Part shown: one piece after another, positions 28,681 to 41,136 of the stretch | Layout of the letters: each line of letters starts with the position of its first letter | Position numbering within the stretch: the stretch's first letter is position 1 | Assembly (NCBI RefSeq): GCF_900660485.1 | Contig: NZ_LR214951.1 | Coordinates: 310,001 to 374,000 of the forward strand | DNA: 64,000 bases | Direction of reading: 5' to 3' | From: Mesomycoplasma neurolyticum | GTDB lineage: Bacteria > Bacillota_I > Bacilli_A > Mycoplasmatales > Metamycoplasmataceae | Position numbers and translations under genes: made by a program | Notes under the pieces: generated by a model | Databases searched by the model: none | Told to the model about the DNA's origin: nothing | The model's input: the letters and a program-made list of their open reading frames with translations, nothing else

Positions 28681-31600
28681 AATCAATCCTTCTCTTTCTA
28701 ATTATTAATATTCATGCTAAAACACTTACACCAACTATTGAAATTATTAGCAAAGGCACAAATCAATATAGATTTTCTTTTTTATTAAAAAAATTAATTA
28801 TTTTTGATTTATTTTCATTTTCTGAATTTATATTTAGCTTATCTAGCTCTTCAGTTAATTTAGTTAAATCATTTTCCACTTCAACATCAAAAATATTATC
28901 AAATACGCTATCTTTAAAACCTATTTTTAAAATAATATTATTTAGCAAATCTTTTTTAACAAGTAGTTTTATTTTTTCTGGATTTTGAATTTTTAAAAAC
29001 TTTTTAAAATCAATCTTAAACTTGTTAAATTGTTCAATTAAATTATTTTCAATAGCCAAATAAACATCAGATAAATCGTTGTTTTTTAACAATATTTTGT
29101 TTAATTTTACTATATCTAAATTTTCTAAAATATTTTTTAATTCTTCTTCTGTTAATATCCCATTTTTAATAAGCTCTTTAATTTTATCTTTGTTTTTTAA
29201 ATTTAAATTATTTAAATATTCATCAATGTCTTTTTTTTCAAAAAAATCATTTAATTGTTTTTTGTTATTTTCGTTAATGTCATAATTAGGATTTAATTCT
29301 AATTTTTCATCTAAATCTTTTAATATTTTATCAATTTCATCATTTGTAGAAGTATTTGAAATTTCATCAATTTTTTTATTGTTACTATTTTCATCATTTT
29401 TATCATCAGAAAAATTAGGAGCTAAAATATATTCTTCATTATTTGATTTATTTTCATTTTCAAAATTATAAGTATTTTTTTTCAAATTCTTTTGACTTTC
29501 AAAAAACACTGAATATCATTTATCATCATAAAAAAAGTTTTTGTTTTCTTTTAATTTAAATTTAAAATTAATTCTCCCATTAAAAAAACCGTTTTCACCC
29601 ATAAACTTATTGATTATAAGATTATTTATAATCAAATTTTCATATATTTCTTTATTGAAAAAATTATTTGATGGCAAATTTAAATCTTCTTCAGTTATAT
29701 TATTATTTTTAAGATAAAAATTTTTAATTTTATCTTTATTTATGAATATATCTAAAAAATTTCCATATTCAATATCAATTTCGATTTTTGATATTTCCAT
29801 AACAATAAAGTTAGTTAACGGTTCAAAATTAAAAATAATTTTGTTATCTGTTAATTCAACATTTGTTTTAATAAAACGATAATAAGGCATTGATATAAAT
29901 TTAAGTGCTTGTTTTATTAAAATATCTTTTTGTTGATTATTTTTTGGTTTTAGGTTACTAGAAAATAAATTTTTTATTTCCGAAGTATTAACAATAGGTC
30001 TTATACCTACAATTTTAGTATTTTGAAATACATCATTTACATATAATTTTCAATAATTTAAAATTTCTTCATAAGATAATTTTTTAGAATTATTTTCTGA
30101 AATATTGAATTTAGTGCTTAAATAAATAAGTAATTGCTTACCTCAATGATATTCTCAAAAACTAACACCAGTTGAATTTTCTATAGTAGTAAATTTTTCA
30201 TCATTATATTCTTTGGTAATACTTCCTTTATTCTCTTTAATTAAAACAATTTTTGCTTTTGTTAAACCATTTTTTGTTTTAGCTAAAAATAATGATAGAC
30301 CTAATTCAGAATAAACATTATTTTTATTTTTATAATAATTTATGTTGCCAGTTTTGCTATATTTTTGATTTTTGGTTCAAAATCTCACACCTTTTTCGTT
30401 TGGAATAAGATTTCAAACTTCAAATTTTTCTATTTCATCACTAAGTTGTAAATTAACACCACCATAAACAACATGAGCCTCTGCAATAATTTTGTGTGAG
30501 TATTCAGGAAATATTTGATCATATTTTACATTTTCAATTTCTCCTTTAGAATTCAATGGATTTTGCAAATTAAATCAACCATCATCAAAATAAAAAGGTT
30601 TTGTGTTAGATCGATTTGCAAATAACACAACAATTTCAGGGTTTGTTCCTGTTTGAACATTTATCAAAGGATTAAATTTTGGGTTTTTAATTCTTTGTCC
30701 ATTTTCATCTAAGATAAAATGCCCATTTGGATCTTTTAAATATTGTTCAATTATTGTTTTTTGTTCGAGATTTTTTTCTGGATTTCAAGCATAAAATTTC
30801 AATTCAATTAATTCATCCATTTGCGAAGCTACAACTACATTTTTTATATAAATAGTATTTCAATTTTTAGTTTTTGCATTAAATTTTTTAATTTCAACCT
30901 TATAGGTGTTAATATTGTCTCACTCTTGTTTCGCTATATTATACTTTTCTAGATCTTTTTGATCATGAGTTTTATTGTAATTATCATATGTGCTTCTTAA
31001 TTTTTTTAATATATTATAATTTTGTTTTAAAAGCTTTTTGTCTTGAAATTGATAAACAAATATATTATCTATTGTAGGAACAGGTTCATCATTAATAAAT
31101 AAAACTTCATTTGAAGCAGAATTAGTTGTAAATTCTACTCTTGGTAAAGTTTGATAAAAATCTTTACCAAAATATAATAAATCAACTTTTAAATCATCTA
31201 TTTTTTCTGGGATTTCATGTTCAATAATTTTATATTTTGTTGGTTCTTTTAGCTCAGGATAAACTCCCGATATGTATTTAATTTGATTTTCAATACCTTG
31301 TAAAATATTAGCGTTTTTAAATTTATATTCAATATTTGCAACTGATACCGTTTTATCGATATTACCTATTTTATATTTAGCTATTAACTCATAATATTGT
31401 TTTGAAATATTTGGAACTATCTCATAATTTAATTGAAAATAAGGATCAATATTATTATTTTTGTTAACTAAATTTAAAATTTCTTGATTTTTTTCTTTAA
31501 CTTGTTGATCATTTGATTTATAGTTTTCATCATTAAAATTTAATTTTGATTTATCAAAAATATTTTTTGAATTATTATAAGAAGTTAAAACAAATTCATT

Positions 31601-32179
31601 ATTTAAATTTTTATTATTTATTACTGTTTTTGTTTTATTTATGTTTTCAATAGGTTCATTTAAATCTGCCAATTTATATTCTATATCTATTCAAAATTCA
31701 ATTGGAACTGATGCTTCATATGCTGCTTGGTAGCGATTATTAGATAAATAATTACCTATTCTTTTTTCATCATCAAATATTTTTGATGTAATTATAAATT
31801 TAAAATATTTAAAATATTTATTTTTTAATGAAGAAAATGAATCTATAATTTGATTTTTATATGAACGAGTTAAATCATAAATATTAAAATTATCAAAGTG
31901 TGATGAAATGTTTTCTAATAAATCATTATATTTTATATTATATCAGTCCTTTGTTTTGGTTAAACCAACAAGACCAAAATAACTTTCACCAAAAAAATGA
32001 ATATTATCAAAATATGTACCACCATATGTAGTGTTGTAATGAACATTGTATCTTTTTTTAGGAATGTGAATTATTTTGTTTTTTATCACTTTCTGGATGC
32101 TTGCTGACATTGCAAAAAATGGAATACTTATTAATGTAGTAGAAAACAATAACATTGGTATTTTAAGCTTTTTATTCAT
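28679..32179 (-). CDS. Large surface protein of the element (1166 residues)
   Basis: Merged across many TGA-Trp codons. N-terminal signal/anchor (KIPMLLFSTTLISIPFFAMS) and a C-terminal membrane helix (FVPLLIISIVGVSVLAWILI) followed by basic RKRRID. The outer part is about 1100 residues, Asn/Lys-rich, with an acidic coiled-coil-like region near the C-terminus (DDKNDENSNNKKIDEISN and similar). No catalytic motif. Comparable large membrane proteins are encoded in mycoplasma ICEs and may contact the recipient cell; that role is inferred. Shine-Dalgarno AAGGAAC. Confidence 0.75.
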
Positions 32180-32404
32180 AATGTTCCTTATTTTTTTTAT
32201 TATGTTTAACTAATTAATAATAGTAATTAATTAAGTGATTGTCAATAATTGCAAAGTAATTAATTTAAAATGTAATTTTAATTATTTGAAATAGTTTTCA
32301 TTTTTTTTAAAATATATTTGTTTGTATTTTGTTTTTTTTATTTATTTTTATAAATTGAGTTTTTATTTACATATTTTTTGGGTGTAAATATTTTGCAATT
32401 ATCT

Positions 32405-33112
32405 TTATGTTTCATCATTTTGTTCTAATGGGTTATATACTTCTCATTTTTTGTTATTTTTAACATAAAAATTTTGAAGTTTTTGTATACAATTTAAATA
32501 TTCTTCTTCTGCTTTTTTAATCTTGTTTTGCTTTATTGTTTTTAATTCCAATTGATAAGTAGAAGGTATATTAATTTCTTTTAAATTAAATAAATTAGCA
32601 GTTTTTAATAATTCATATTTAGCATAATGATATGATTGATTTAAAATAAGTTGTGCTTCTTCGAATTCAAATTTATCTTTTTTGGTTTTAGGTTTTGAAA
32701 AATCATCAACAATAATATTTTTAAACTGCTTTTCATTATATGCATGACTACTAAATAAATATCATTGCTGACCTTCGTGATAACCAATTTCATTATCAAT
32801 TTCTAAAATTGTTTCATCTTGTAATTCCTCTAAGTATTCATTTTGCGATTTATAACTATAATCTAAAATTTTTTTGATGTTAGAATTAATAATTTTTATG
32901 TTTTCTGATAAACCATCCAAAGATTCATTTATAAAATCATGTAAAGTTAATTTACATTTTTCTCCTGTTTTATATCAATCATATGTTATTGCATAGTCTT
33001 CATATAATTTTGTTAATTGCTTTTCACTTAAATTATCTATTTCAATAAAATTTTCAATAATGTAACCAACAGCAATAGATAATTGTTTTTTTGAAAAATT
33101 CATTGCTCCCAT
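32405..33112 (-). CDS. Unknown element protein
   Basis: 235 residues from ATG 33112 (AAAGGAG 8 nt upstream). Helical, charged, without membrane segment; contains LYEDYAITYDWYKTGEKCKL, GYHEGQQWYLFSSHAYNEKQ and a C-terminal coiled-coil-like stretch. Lies between the AAA+ pseudogene and the large surface protein gene, 226 nt upstream of the latter. The gap 32180-32404 is AT-rich with a few TAATTA-type repeats. Function not recognised. Confidence 0.7.
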
Positions 33113-33129
33113 TTTTTTATCTCCTTTTT

Positions 33130-34136
33130 TTATAATTTTTTATTTTTTAGTATTTCAATTTCATTTTTTGTAAAATTCATTTGTTTTAATAAATTTTCAT
33201 TAATAATTACATTATTTTTTAAACTATTTTTTAATAAAATTTTTAAATAATCATATTTTTTTATAGGATCACTAAAAGCTAGTGAAGTTTGAATTAAATT
33301 ATATAAATCACCTGGCAAAGGTATTTCATCCATATTTTTTATAATTTTTTTGAAAATTTTTACATTTTTTTAAGATTTGGGAATTTTTTTAATAAATTGT
33401 CTAAAATAATTTCTGATATTTGCAATAAATCATCTTGACTATATTTATCAAAATTAATTTTGAAATTAAAACTTCTTAAAACTGCTTTATCAAAATTTTA
33501 AACAAATTAGTTGTAGCTATTAAAACCATATTTTCATCTAAATCATCTAGTGATTGTAAAATTGTTGTTGTAACACGCCCCATTTCACGTGTATCTTGTG
33601 AATTAATTCGGTCTAAAGCGATTGAATCTAATTCATCTAATAAAATAATTAAATCTTTTGGATTTAAAATATTATTAATATCATTAAATAATTTTTTAAT
33701 ATTTTTAGACATCTAACCTAAATGACTGTCAATTAATGAATTAGTATCTACAATTCAAAGCCCTTTGTCTAAAAGTTTTGTTATTTGTTTTGCGCTTTCT
33801 GTTTTTCCAGTTCCTGGTTGACCATAAAATAAAAATTTATTTACACCTACATTATGTTTTATAGCATTGATTATACCTTTTATATCATCTAAAATGGTTG
33901 TTGGTAAAAATAAGGAACTATTTGTTAAATGAACTTTATGCAAAAAATCATTTTCAATAATATTAGTTTTTGGTTTGTTATTTCCTGCATAAGAAATTAA
34001 TCCTAAAATATATTTAGCTAATTCTTCATCACCTATCTTGTAAAATTTTGTGCTATTTCTGATGCTTGAATTTTAAAATTATAATCATTATTTTCAACAT
34101 GATATTTTATAAATTAAGTATGTCTTCTTTTTTCAT
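33130..34136 (-). pseudogene. Broken AAA+ ATPase gene
   Basis: AAA+ protein with Walker A KFLFYGQPGTGKTESAKQ, Walker B LIILLDELDSIALDR, an ENMVLIATTN sensor block and a C-terminal lid segment (LPGDLYNLIQTSLAFSD). Intactness is lost in several places: the start MKKEDILNL runs into a frameshift, a second shift follows IAQNF, a TAG stop follows DSHLG, a base is missing in the A run after NLFK, and a stop and shift precede the lid. The two longest pieces are 33476-33712 and 33755-33943. Mycoplasma ICEs carry a similar ATPase; its loss suggests reduced mobility. Confidence 0.8.
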
Positions 34137-34187
34137 TTGTTTGTTTTATTAATTAAATAAATACCAATCAAATACTTAGTTTAACTA

Positions 34188-34601
34188 TTATTTTTTTAAG
34201 TTTTTTGCTAAGTGTTCTAAAAATTCTTCATCATTTAAAACATCAATATTTTTAATAGGTTCATTAAAAATATTGCGAATTCTATCATTAAAATAGTTTA
34301 AATCTTTTATGTGAACATCTATCTCTTGAAAATACTTTAATTTATCAAGACTTAATTCAACATTGTTTCTTGTCTCGTGATAATCTTCAAGTAAATTTAT
34401 TAATTTTGTTGATGTATCTTGTATTTCAACAATTCATTGCATAAAATGATATTCATCATAATTAGTTAAATAATTTAATGCTATTTGTTTAATAAATTGA
34501 GCATTTTTATCGTTATCTAAAGAATAAATGCTGATATTTTTGTTTTTTTCTATTGTGTTTTTAATATAGTTTATATTTTTATTTACTTTTTCTTTTTTCA
34601 T
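34188..34601 (-). CDS. Unknown small helical element protein
   Basis: 137 residues from ATG 34601 with AGGAG upstream. Helical and charged (FIKQIALNYLTNYDEYHFMQ; NEPIKNIDVLNDEEFLEHLA). One TGA-Trp. It starts inside the tail of the frameshifted gene upstream. No family recognised. Confidence 0.65.
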
Positions 34602-34802
34602 TAATTTCTCCTAAAAGTTTTTTAAAAATTTTTAACATTTTTTTATATCAATTTATTATTTTTTTAGTGCTTGTGTGTAAATCAATGTAATTAGTTGAAT
34701 AATATTCTAATATTTTGCTATTTTCAATTTCTTCAATTTCTCTTTCTAGTTTTTTTAATTCTTTAAAAATTTGTTGTTTTAATTTGTATTCATATTTCAT
34801 AT
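34579..34802 (-). pseudogene. Frameshifted small coiled-coil gene
   Basis: ATG 34802 opens MKYEYKLKQQIFKELKKLER, then shifts frame in a short GA repeat (AAGAGAGAAA near 34742-34748) and stops after 31 codons. In the alternative frame EIEEIENSKILEYYSTNYID continues to 34579, overlapping the next gene. Removing one GA unit would restore about 73 residues, so either a pseudogene or a slippage switch. Confidence 0.5.
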
Positions 34803-34827
34803 TTATTATTTTTTTTCAAATTACTTT

Positions 34828-34912
34828 TTAATTAAGTAATAAATAATTACTATGTATTTAATAAGTACTTACTATGTAATTAATAAATACATAATGTTTT
34901 ATTAACTACTAA
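34828..34912. repeat. TACTTA-type repeat cluster at VirB4 gene end
   Basis: AATTAAGTAATAAATAATTA, then AATAAGTACTTACTATGTAA and related units, overlapping the VirB4 stop codon and upstream of the small frameshifted gene. Confidence 0.6.
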
Positions 34913-37508
34913 TCATTTGATTTTTAACAAAAAATAATTCTTTTTCAATGTCATTGTAATTAATTTTTAATAGCAATCTTTGTATAGGACTAATAATAAT
35001 TAATGCTTCACCAATATTTGCAATATTAATTTGGCTTTTTTCAAATTCAGTTAAACCTCCAATATTTTCAAATAAATTATTTACATATTTTATTGATTCA
35101 GATTTGAGACCGAAAATAGCTCCATATTGACAACTAGCAATAATTGCTTGACCCATTTTTTCGATTTTAGGGCTTTTTAAAAAGTCTTGAGGTTGTTGTG
35201 TGGTCAAAACCGTTCCAACATTAAATTTTCTACCTTCTTTAACTGTTGAATAAATAAAGTTAAGTGTTGACATGTTATCTTCATCAATAAATTTATGTAC
35301 TTCATCAAAAAAAAATCAGATTTTATTTGTTTTGTTCAATCGATTTGATACCTTACCTTGTAAATATGAAATAATTAAGTAAAACATTGAATTAAACACT
35401 TCTTTTTCTTGATACATTAATGAAGAAACATTAAAACAAATTATTTTATTATCTAACTTTAAATTTGAAAAAGAATTAAATTTATTTTTATATCTACCAA
35501 AAACAAAATCTAATTCCAAAGTGTCAATAATTTTTTTGAATTTTATTTTTTCACTTTCTAATTTTTCATTATTAGCTAAATTTTTCATTTCTAAAATTAA
35601 TTCATCAATAATTGGGTATTCATTATTTTTAAGCTTAGAAATATCAACATCTATATTTTCGAAAAAATAATTTTTATAAATATTATGCAAGGCTTTTATA
35701 ATGAAAATAATGTCATTTTTATCAAAGTGAGGATACAAAATTTGAAATCATTGTCTGATAAAACTTTCATGAGCTTGTAATAGTTCAATGTTTTTTTGTT
35801 TAATTGTTTTTGTTTTTAATGAAGGATTAAAGTTTTCTCTTATCTGTAAAGGGTTAATTTTTACATTATCACCAACACCCAAATCAACAATTTGCCCATT
35901 TAATTTTTCTACAAAATCAACAAACTCATTTTGGGGATCGATAATTATTATTTGATCTTCTTTTGCATAATTAGCTAACATTATTTTTTTACTAAAAGTT
36001 GTTTTACCTTTTCCTGGTTCTCCTAAAATGAACATATTATTATTTGTTCTTTGCTCAGTTTTAATTCTAGGGTCAAAAAACACTAATGAATTATTATTTT
36101 TGTTTAAACCTGTTATTGGAAAAGTATTATCATTAAAACTTTCGTAAATAAAAGGTCAAGCAAATGAAATGTTAGATGCAATTTGTTCTTGCTCTTCGTT
36201 TAAAGTATCTTTTTCTCTAAATAAAGAATTTGCAAAACCTTCAAATTGTCTAAAAGTTAAATCATCAATTTTAGCATTTCATTTTTGTAAATTTAATTTG
36301 TTAAGTTTTTGAATATCTTTTAAATTTTTTAAATCTATAGATTTATTTAAAAAAATTAATGTTGAACCTAAAATATTTTCATTATCATAAGCAGCTATAT
36401 TTGCTAAATTTTCTAATGCTTCAAATTCATTACGTTTTTTTCTACTTTCAAAACGATCTTTTTCATTTTTTAAATTAAATTCAGCATTAGTTTCAGTTTT
36501 ACTTAATTTTTTATATAAATTAGATTTATCAATTGCCTTAAGATGTCAAATTACAACACTAAGTGAATTAAAGCAATCTTGGACTCAATTTTGTTTTAAT
36601 AATGTTGGAAATTCTTTAATTGTTTGTGTTGAATAATAAGTATCATCTAACAAAAAATACTTGGATTTAAATTTAGCATTTTTTATTTTAAGAATTTTGT
36701 CAGTTGCTGAATTGAAACTAAAATTTTCATCATATATATAAATTTCATTTAATAACTTAACAAGTTCCAAATAATTTAATTTTTTATTGTAAATTTGACA
36801 ATTAAAAAGCTCATTTTTTAGTTTGTCAATTTCAATACTTAATTCAGAAATATTTTTCGCATAAACAATAACGTAATATGAATCTTCAATATTATTTTTA
36901 TTTTTTTTGATCATTTCATCTAATCATTGTTCATGATACTCACTATTTTTGTCTAATGTAAAATTTTTTTTTATTGCATCAATGTTTTTGTTTAAATTAA
37001 TTTTTTTTGGTAACTTAACAATTGTGATTTTATTTGAAATTCTATTAAAAAATTCTGTTAATGAGTTAATAAATACTTGTTGATTTTCTCTAGAACTTAA
37101 AGCTATATCTTTGCCATAAACTCTCAAAGCACCAAAAACAATAGTTTTATCTTTATTTCAAATATATTCTTTTTCTATATTTCCATAAGGTATTAAAAAA
37201 TCAATATCATTTTTTTTGTTATTTTTGTTTGTAAATTTTTTTTTAGAAACTAAAAATCTTAAAAATCTATATAAATATACATATAATTTAACACCATTAT
37301 TTGATAGCAATAATACTCATTGTAATAATGTTAATGGTACCATTACTATAAATTGAATTAACTGTGTTTGATTATAAGCAAAAACAAACTTTGAAAAAAT
37401 AAAAGCAATTACAATAGCAATAAAACCTAAAACAAAATCGCTAATAGTAAACTTTTTTCAAATTATTACTTTTGAATGTTTTTTTAATTTTTTTGATTGA
37501 AATTTCAT
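34902..37508 (-). CDS. traE: VirB4/TraE-like conjugation ATPase
   Basis: 868 residues. Two membrane segments near residues 15-60, then a VirB4 domain with Walker A FILGEPGKGKTTFSKK (about residue 495), IIIIDPQNEF shortly after, Walker B FFFDEVHKFIDE (about 735) and a TTQQPQDF block after it. VirB4/TraE ATPases power type IV secretion and are the most conserved part of mycoplasma ICEs (CDS17). It starts one nucleotide after the VirB6-like stop. Several TGA-Trp codons. Appears intact. Confidence 0.92.
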
Positions 37509-38795
37509 TTATTTTTTTTCCTTTAATTTTGATATTGTTTTCTCTGGTAAAAAGTTTTTAATATTATTTGATTTAATTTCATTTGATGGATTAAATGTTT
37601 TTAATGCTGTTGAAACTCATGGTTGGTTTATTGTTTCAGTAGCACTTGAGGCTAAACCTGTAAATGCTTTTTGACTTTGTAAATTTTTCGTTGTAAATAA
37701 TGAATTGTAACTTGGCAATGAAACGTTTTTACTTGAAATTTGTTTTCAATTTTCCACTTCAGTTCTAAACATTTTTTTAGGATTGATTTCTATGCCTAAT
37801 TTTTTCATAATACCCATTATTGTTAAAACAGAAGCCAAAATAAAAAACACTCTAATAATATAATTCAAATAAAAGTCTACTTGATTTGCAACTTGACTAG
37901 ATACATTTAAATTGTTTGAAAATCAGTCAAGTTTGAAATTAGTTGATAACATTAAAAAAACCATTAGTAAAAATATAACTGCTTTTTGAGCAAAAAAGTA
38001 TAATAAACATGTTTTGAGTTGGCTTCAATAATTTGATAAAGCTTTGCCATCATCTTTCATCGATTTAATAATAGGGTAAGGTGACACTATAATCAATACA
38101 AAAAGCATAAAAATTTTTGAAATAGATTGCAAAATAAGCAATGCAAACATTCAAGCAATTATTATAATCACAATAAGTAATAAACTAGTTAATGCTAATC
38201 CTTCTCCCCACGCTAATCCTTCGTAAGATGAGCTAATTGCTGCTGATTCTCAAAATCAACTATCAACATAATTAATTCATTCATTTTTATTAAATTTTGT
38301 AGGTTTGAACTCTTTGAAAATAGTGCTTATTACTGCGTCATTTGATTTAGAAAATAGTGCATCATTTATTATTTGAATTAAATTATTTGTAAAATAAGTG
38401 AAAAATACTATTACAAAAGGTAAAGAAAAAACCATAAAAAAACTCATAATAGATTTTTTTAAAACTTTTTGTATATCTTCAGGTTTTTTATTTTTAAGTT
38501 TTATAGCTGCAACAATAATAGAAATAATAAAAATTACAAAAAACATAATCGCAGCAAATGAAAAAATAACTCAAAAAAGTTTATTTATATTGTTAGCTTC
38601 AATTTTTTTATTTTCAAAAAAAATTCTTATGAAAATATTAAAATTAAAAAAATTCAAAAGCATTTCTAAAATTCTTAAAAACGTATAAGGAATAGCGACA
38701 GAAATAATAGAAATAACTGAAAAAAATATAAAAGCTATAGGACTTATTATTGCATTTATAATTTTTGCTATTAAATTAAATAATCAATTAAACAT
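37509..38795 (-). CDS. VirB6/TrbL-like polytopic membrane protein
   Basis: 428 residues with about six to seven membrane segments (for example LNFFNFNIFIRIFF region, AAIMFFVIFIISIIVAAI, FSLPFVIVFFTYF, LTSLLLIVIIIIAWMFALLI, VIFLLMVFLML, FFILASVLTIMGIM) and a cytoplasmic C-terminal tail. Size, topology and its place between VirB2-like and VirB4 genes fit the channel protein of a type IV secretion system. No sequence motif proves it. Confidence 0.75.
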
Positions 38796-38822
38796 TTTTA
38801 TTTATATAACTCGTTTTTAATT

Positions 38823-39164
38823 TTAGATTTTTACTCCTGATTGAACAGTTTCTGAAAATTGTTTTATAAGTGGTCAACCAACAAGCAAAACTGCAAATAT
38901 AGCTAAAAATGCTAATACAATAAATTTTAAATGTTTTAAATTTTCACTTCTTTTATTATCTGAAAAAGCGACTTTGATCAAATAATAAATTATAGCTCCC
39001 ATTAACATTAAACAAATAATAGATAAACAAACACTTACTATTTGTAAAAAAACTGTTTCAATAGGTTTTACCGCTGTTTGTAAACCTTTTGTAAAAGTGT
39101 CAACTGCTTGACTATTTTCATTATTTAAATAAATAATTTTTTGTAAAAAATTAAAATTATTCAT
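38823..39164 (-). CDS. VirB2/TrbC-like small membrane protein
   Basis: 113 residues. Two membrane helices (FLQIVSVCLSIICLMLMGAI and FIVLAFLAIFAVLLVG) separated by a short basic loop, as in VirB2/TrbC pilins. Starts within the end of the upstream gene and lies directly before the VirB6-like gene. Pilin role inferred from topology and order. Confidence 0.6.
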
Positions 39165-39408
39165 CTAATATTTCCTTTGTTTTTGTTGGTTTATTTTTTT
39201 TAATTTTTGTTTTTTCTAGAATATTAGGACATTGTGTTATTTTTTTACTTCTATTTGTAAACATACAAATAACAAATCCAATAACAAGAGCAAAAATTAT
39301 TGCGATAAATATTGATGTTAAATTTGCTAATACTGTTTGCTTATAATAAAAATTAACAAAATCAATTAATTCTTTGTTTTCTATTGTAGTTATATTATTC
39401 ATTTTCAT
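39157..39408 (-). CDS. Small single-pass membrane protein
   Basis: 83 residues with one membrane helix (IFIAIIFALVIGFVICMF) and a basic tail. Two possible starts (39408 and 39402); overlaps both neighbours by a few bases. Part of the secretion operon, function unknown. Confidence 0.65.
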   Translation of the reverse strand: MKMNNITTIENKELIDFVNFYYKQTVLANLTSIFIAIIFALVIGFVICMFTNRSKKITQCPNILEKTKIKKNKPTKTKEILDE

Positions 39409-39553
39409 TCAAATCAATAGTTTTATTTTCCTTTCTTTCTTTAATTTTTTTAATTCATTGCTTTTTATAAGCTAGCCACAACAATGTTGAAAAAACAGCT
39501 CCAACTAAACATATAATAATAATTGTTAAAGTAATTATGTCTAATACAATCAC
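39395..39553 (-). CDS. Very small membrane protein, GTG start
   Basis: 52 residues from a GTG at 39553, chosen for the very strong Shine-Dalgarno AGGAGG. One membrane helix (TIIIICLVGAVFSTLLWLAY) then a basic tail with one TGA-Trp. Its stop overlaps the next gene's start. First gene of the VirB2-VirB6-VirB4 run. Confidence 0.6.
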
Positions 39554-39711
39554 TTCACCTCCTCTTTTGTTATTTAATATATTTATTATTTATTTATTAA
39601 TTAATTATTTAATATAAATAATTAAGTATTTAAATGCATCACTTTTTGGACTAAAAATTAAACATAGAAATTGTGTGCTAAAAATTAGCAAACCATTTTT
39701 GCTATAAAATA

Positions 39712-40587
39712 TTATAGAATTACTTCATTGGTTATAAATCATTTAGATACTTTTATAAAATGCTCAGTTTTCCATTTATTTTTATCCAATTTTTTCAAGT
39801 GATATATTTTACTATTTAAATAAAAAAACATTCAATTCACTTGTTTTAGAACTCTTGCAAAATTTTTAAAATATTGTACTTTATTTAGCATTTTTCATCA
39901 TTTAATTTTAATAATTTTATTTTTGAAAGCATGAAGCAGAGATAAACTAGAATTTTGTTTTTTTATTAAAATAGGTTTTTTAAAAATTTTAAATTTATCA
40001 CTTTGAAATTTGTTTTTTTCTATAACTTTATAACCATTTAAAAATATAAATAATTGTTTAGCATTAATAAGACCATAAAAATCTCAAATAAATTTATTGT
40101 GAAACTCTATTTTGTTTTTAGTCATTTTTTTAGCATTTAATTTAATAGTTTTATTTTTTATTGTCAAAACTTTAACATCTTTTAAATCGTTAATAGCTTT
40201 GTAGAAAGATGATTTAGAGTTCTTAAATTCTTTTACATCAATATCAACTTGTCCAGTTTCAACAACTTTTTTATTTCATTGTTTTCTTTTTTGAAATCTA
40301 CCAATTAAAAAATTATTAAAAACTATTTTTAAACTTATAGTTTTTGTTTTCTCATATTTTAATAAAAATGATAATAAAATAAAAATTTGTAAAGCTAATT
40401 TTTTTGTTTTTAATTTTTCTAAAATTTTAAAATTTAAATTAATAGTTTCAAAAAATTTGATTTTTTTTATTTCATTTTCTGGAAGATTATTAAAAATGTA
40501 CTTTTCAAAAAAGATACTTAATATATTTTCATTAAGCATTTTATTTGGCTTATGTTTTTTAAAATCTTTTATGTTTTTAAAATCCAT
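39712..40587 (-). CDS. Unknown element protein, possible replication or regulatory protein
   Basis: 291 residues, very basic. Middle part (LALQIFILLSFLLKYEKTKT, then KSSFYKAINDLKDVKVLTIK) looks like a winged-helix arrangement as in plasmid initiators, but no family motif is certain. Several TGA-Trp codons in the C-terminal half. Separated from the secretion genes by 158 nt of AT-rich sequence. Its own 5' region holds a hairpin with T run (40614-40641) between promoter side and start codon, suggesting attenuation. Confidence 0.6.
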
Positions 40588-40613
40588 TTCTTCCTTTCTT
40601 CATTAAAAAATGA

Positions 40614-40641
40614 GTAAAAAAAATCTAGCTGTTAGGCTAGA
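40614..40641 (-). terminator. Hairpin with T8 in leader of 39712-40587 gene
   Basis: On the minus strand TCTAGC-CTAACA-GCTAGA is followed by eight T, 27 nt before the start codon. Acts as terminator or attenuator. Confidence 0.5.
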
Positions 40642-40739
40642 CCACAAATTTATTTATTCTCTTTTAAATTAGTACTACTAAAGCTTTAATAATATTTAAT
40701 TAGTTGTGCTGGTTTTTTATTTTATTTTTTTTGAAATTT

Positions 40740-41090
40740 ATAATGTTATTTTCATTTTTTATATTTACATTTTAATTTCAAAATCCACAAAATTAAATTC
40801 ACAAAATATCGAAACATATCTAAATATGGTTGCTAATTATGAAAATCCATTTTAAGAATTAAAAACCAATTTAAAAGATTTTAAAATCAATAATTGTTAT
40901 TATCAAAATTTAATTGAAGAATTAAATATTGATAAGAAAGATTATGCTGCTACATGACACAACAATTAATTAAAAATGAATTAGAAAGAAAAATAAATTT
41001 AAACAAAAAAAACATAAATTAGAATATGAAAAAAAATTATCTAATCAATGAGAAATTACAAAATAAAAATAAGAAAAAATTAGCATAAAA
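40740..41090 (+). pseudogene. Gene relic, unidentified
   Basis: No intact frame. Peptide-like stretches such as LKDFKINNCYYQNLIEELNI and DKKDYAATWHNN, followed by Lys-rich pieces, are interrupted by stops and shifts. Probably a decayed element gene; identity unknown. Confidence 0.4.
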
Positions 41091-41136
41091 AAGACCTATT
41101 TTTTCTTATTTAATAACTATATATATAGGGAGATAT

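Noticed and set aside
15944-40655. Terminal inverted repeats of the element (AAATTTGTGG at 15945 and CCACAAATTT at 40642)
   Set aside because: A short match in AT-rich DNA, without target-site duplication, and element-like genes continue to 43657. Boundaries remain unresolved.
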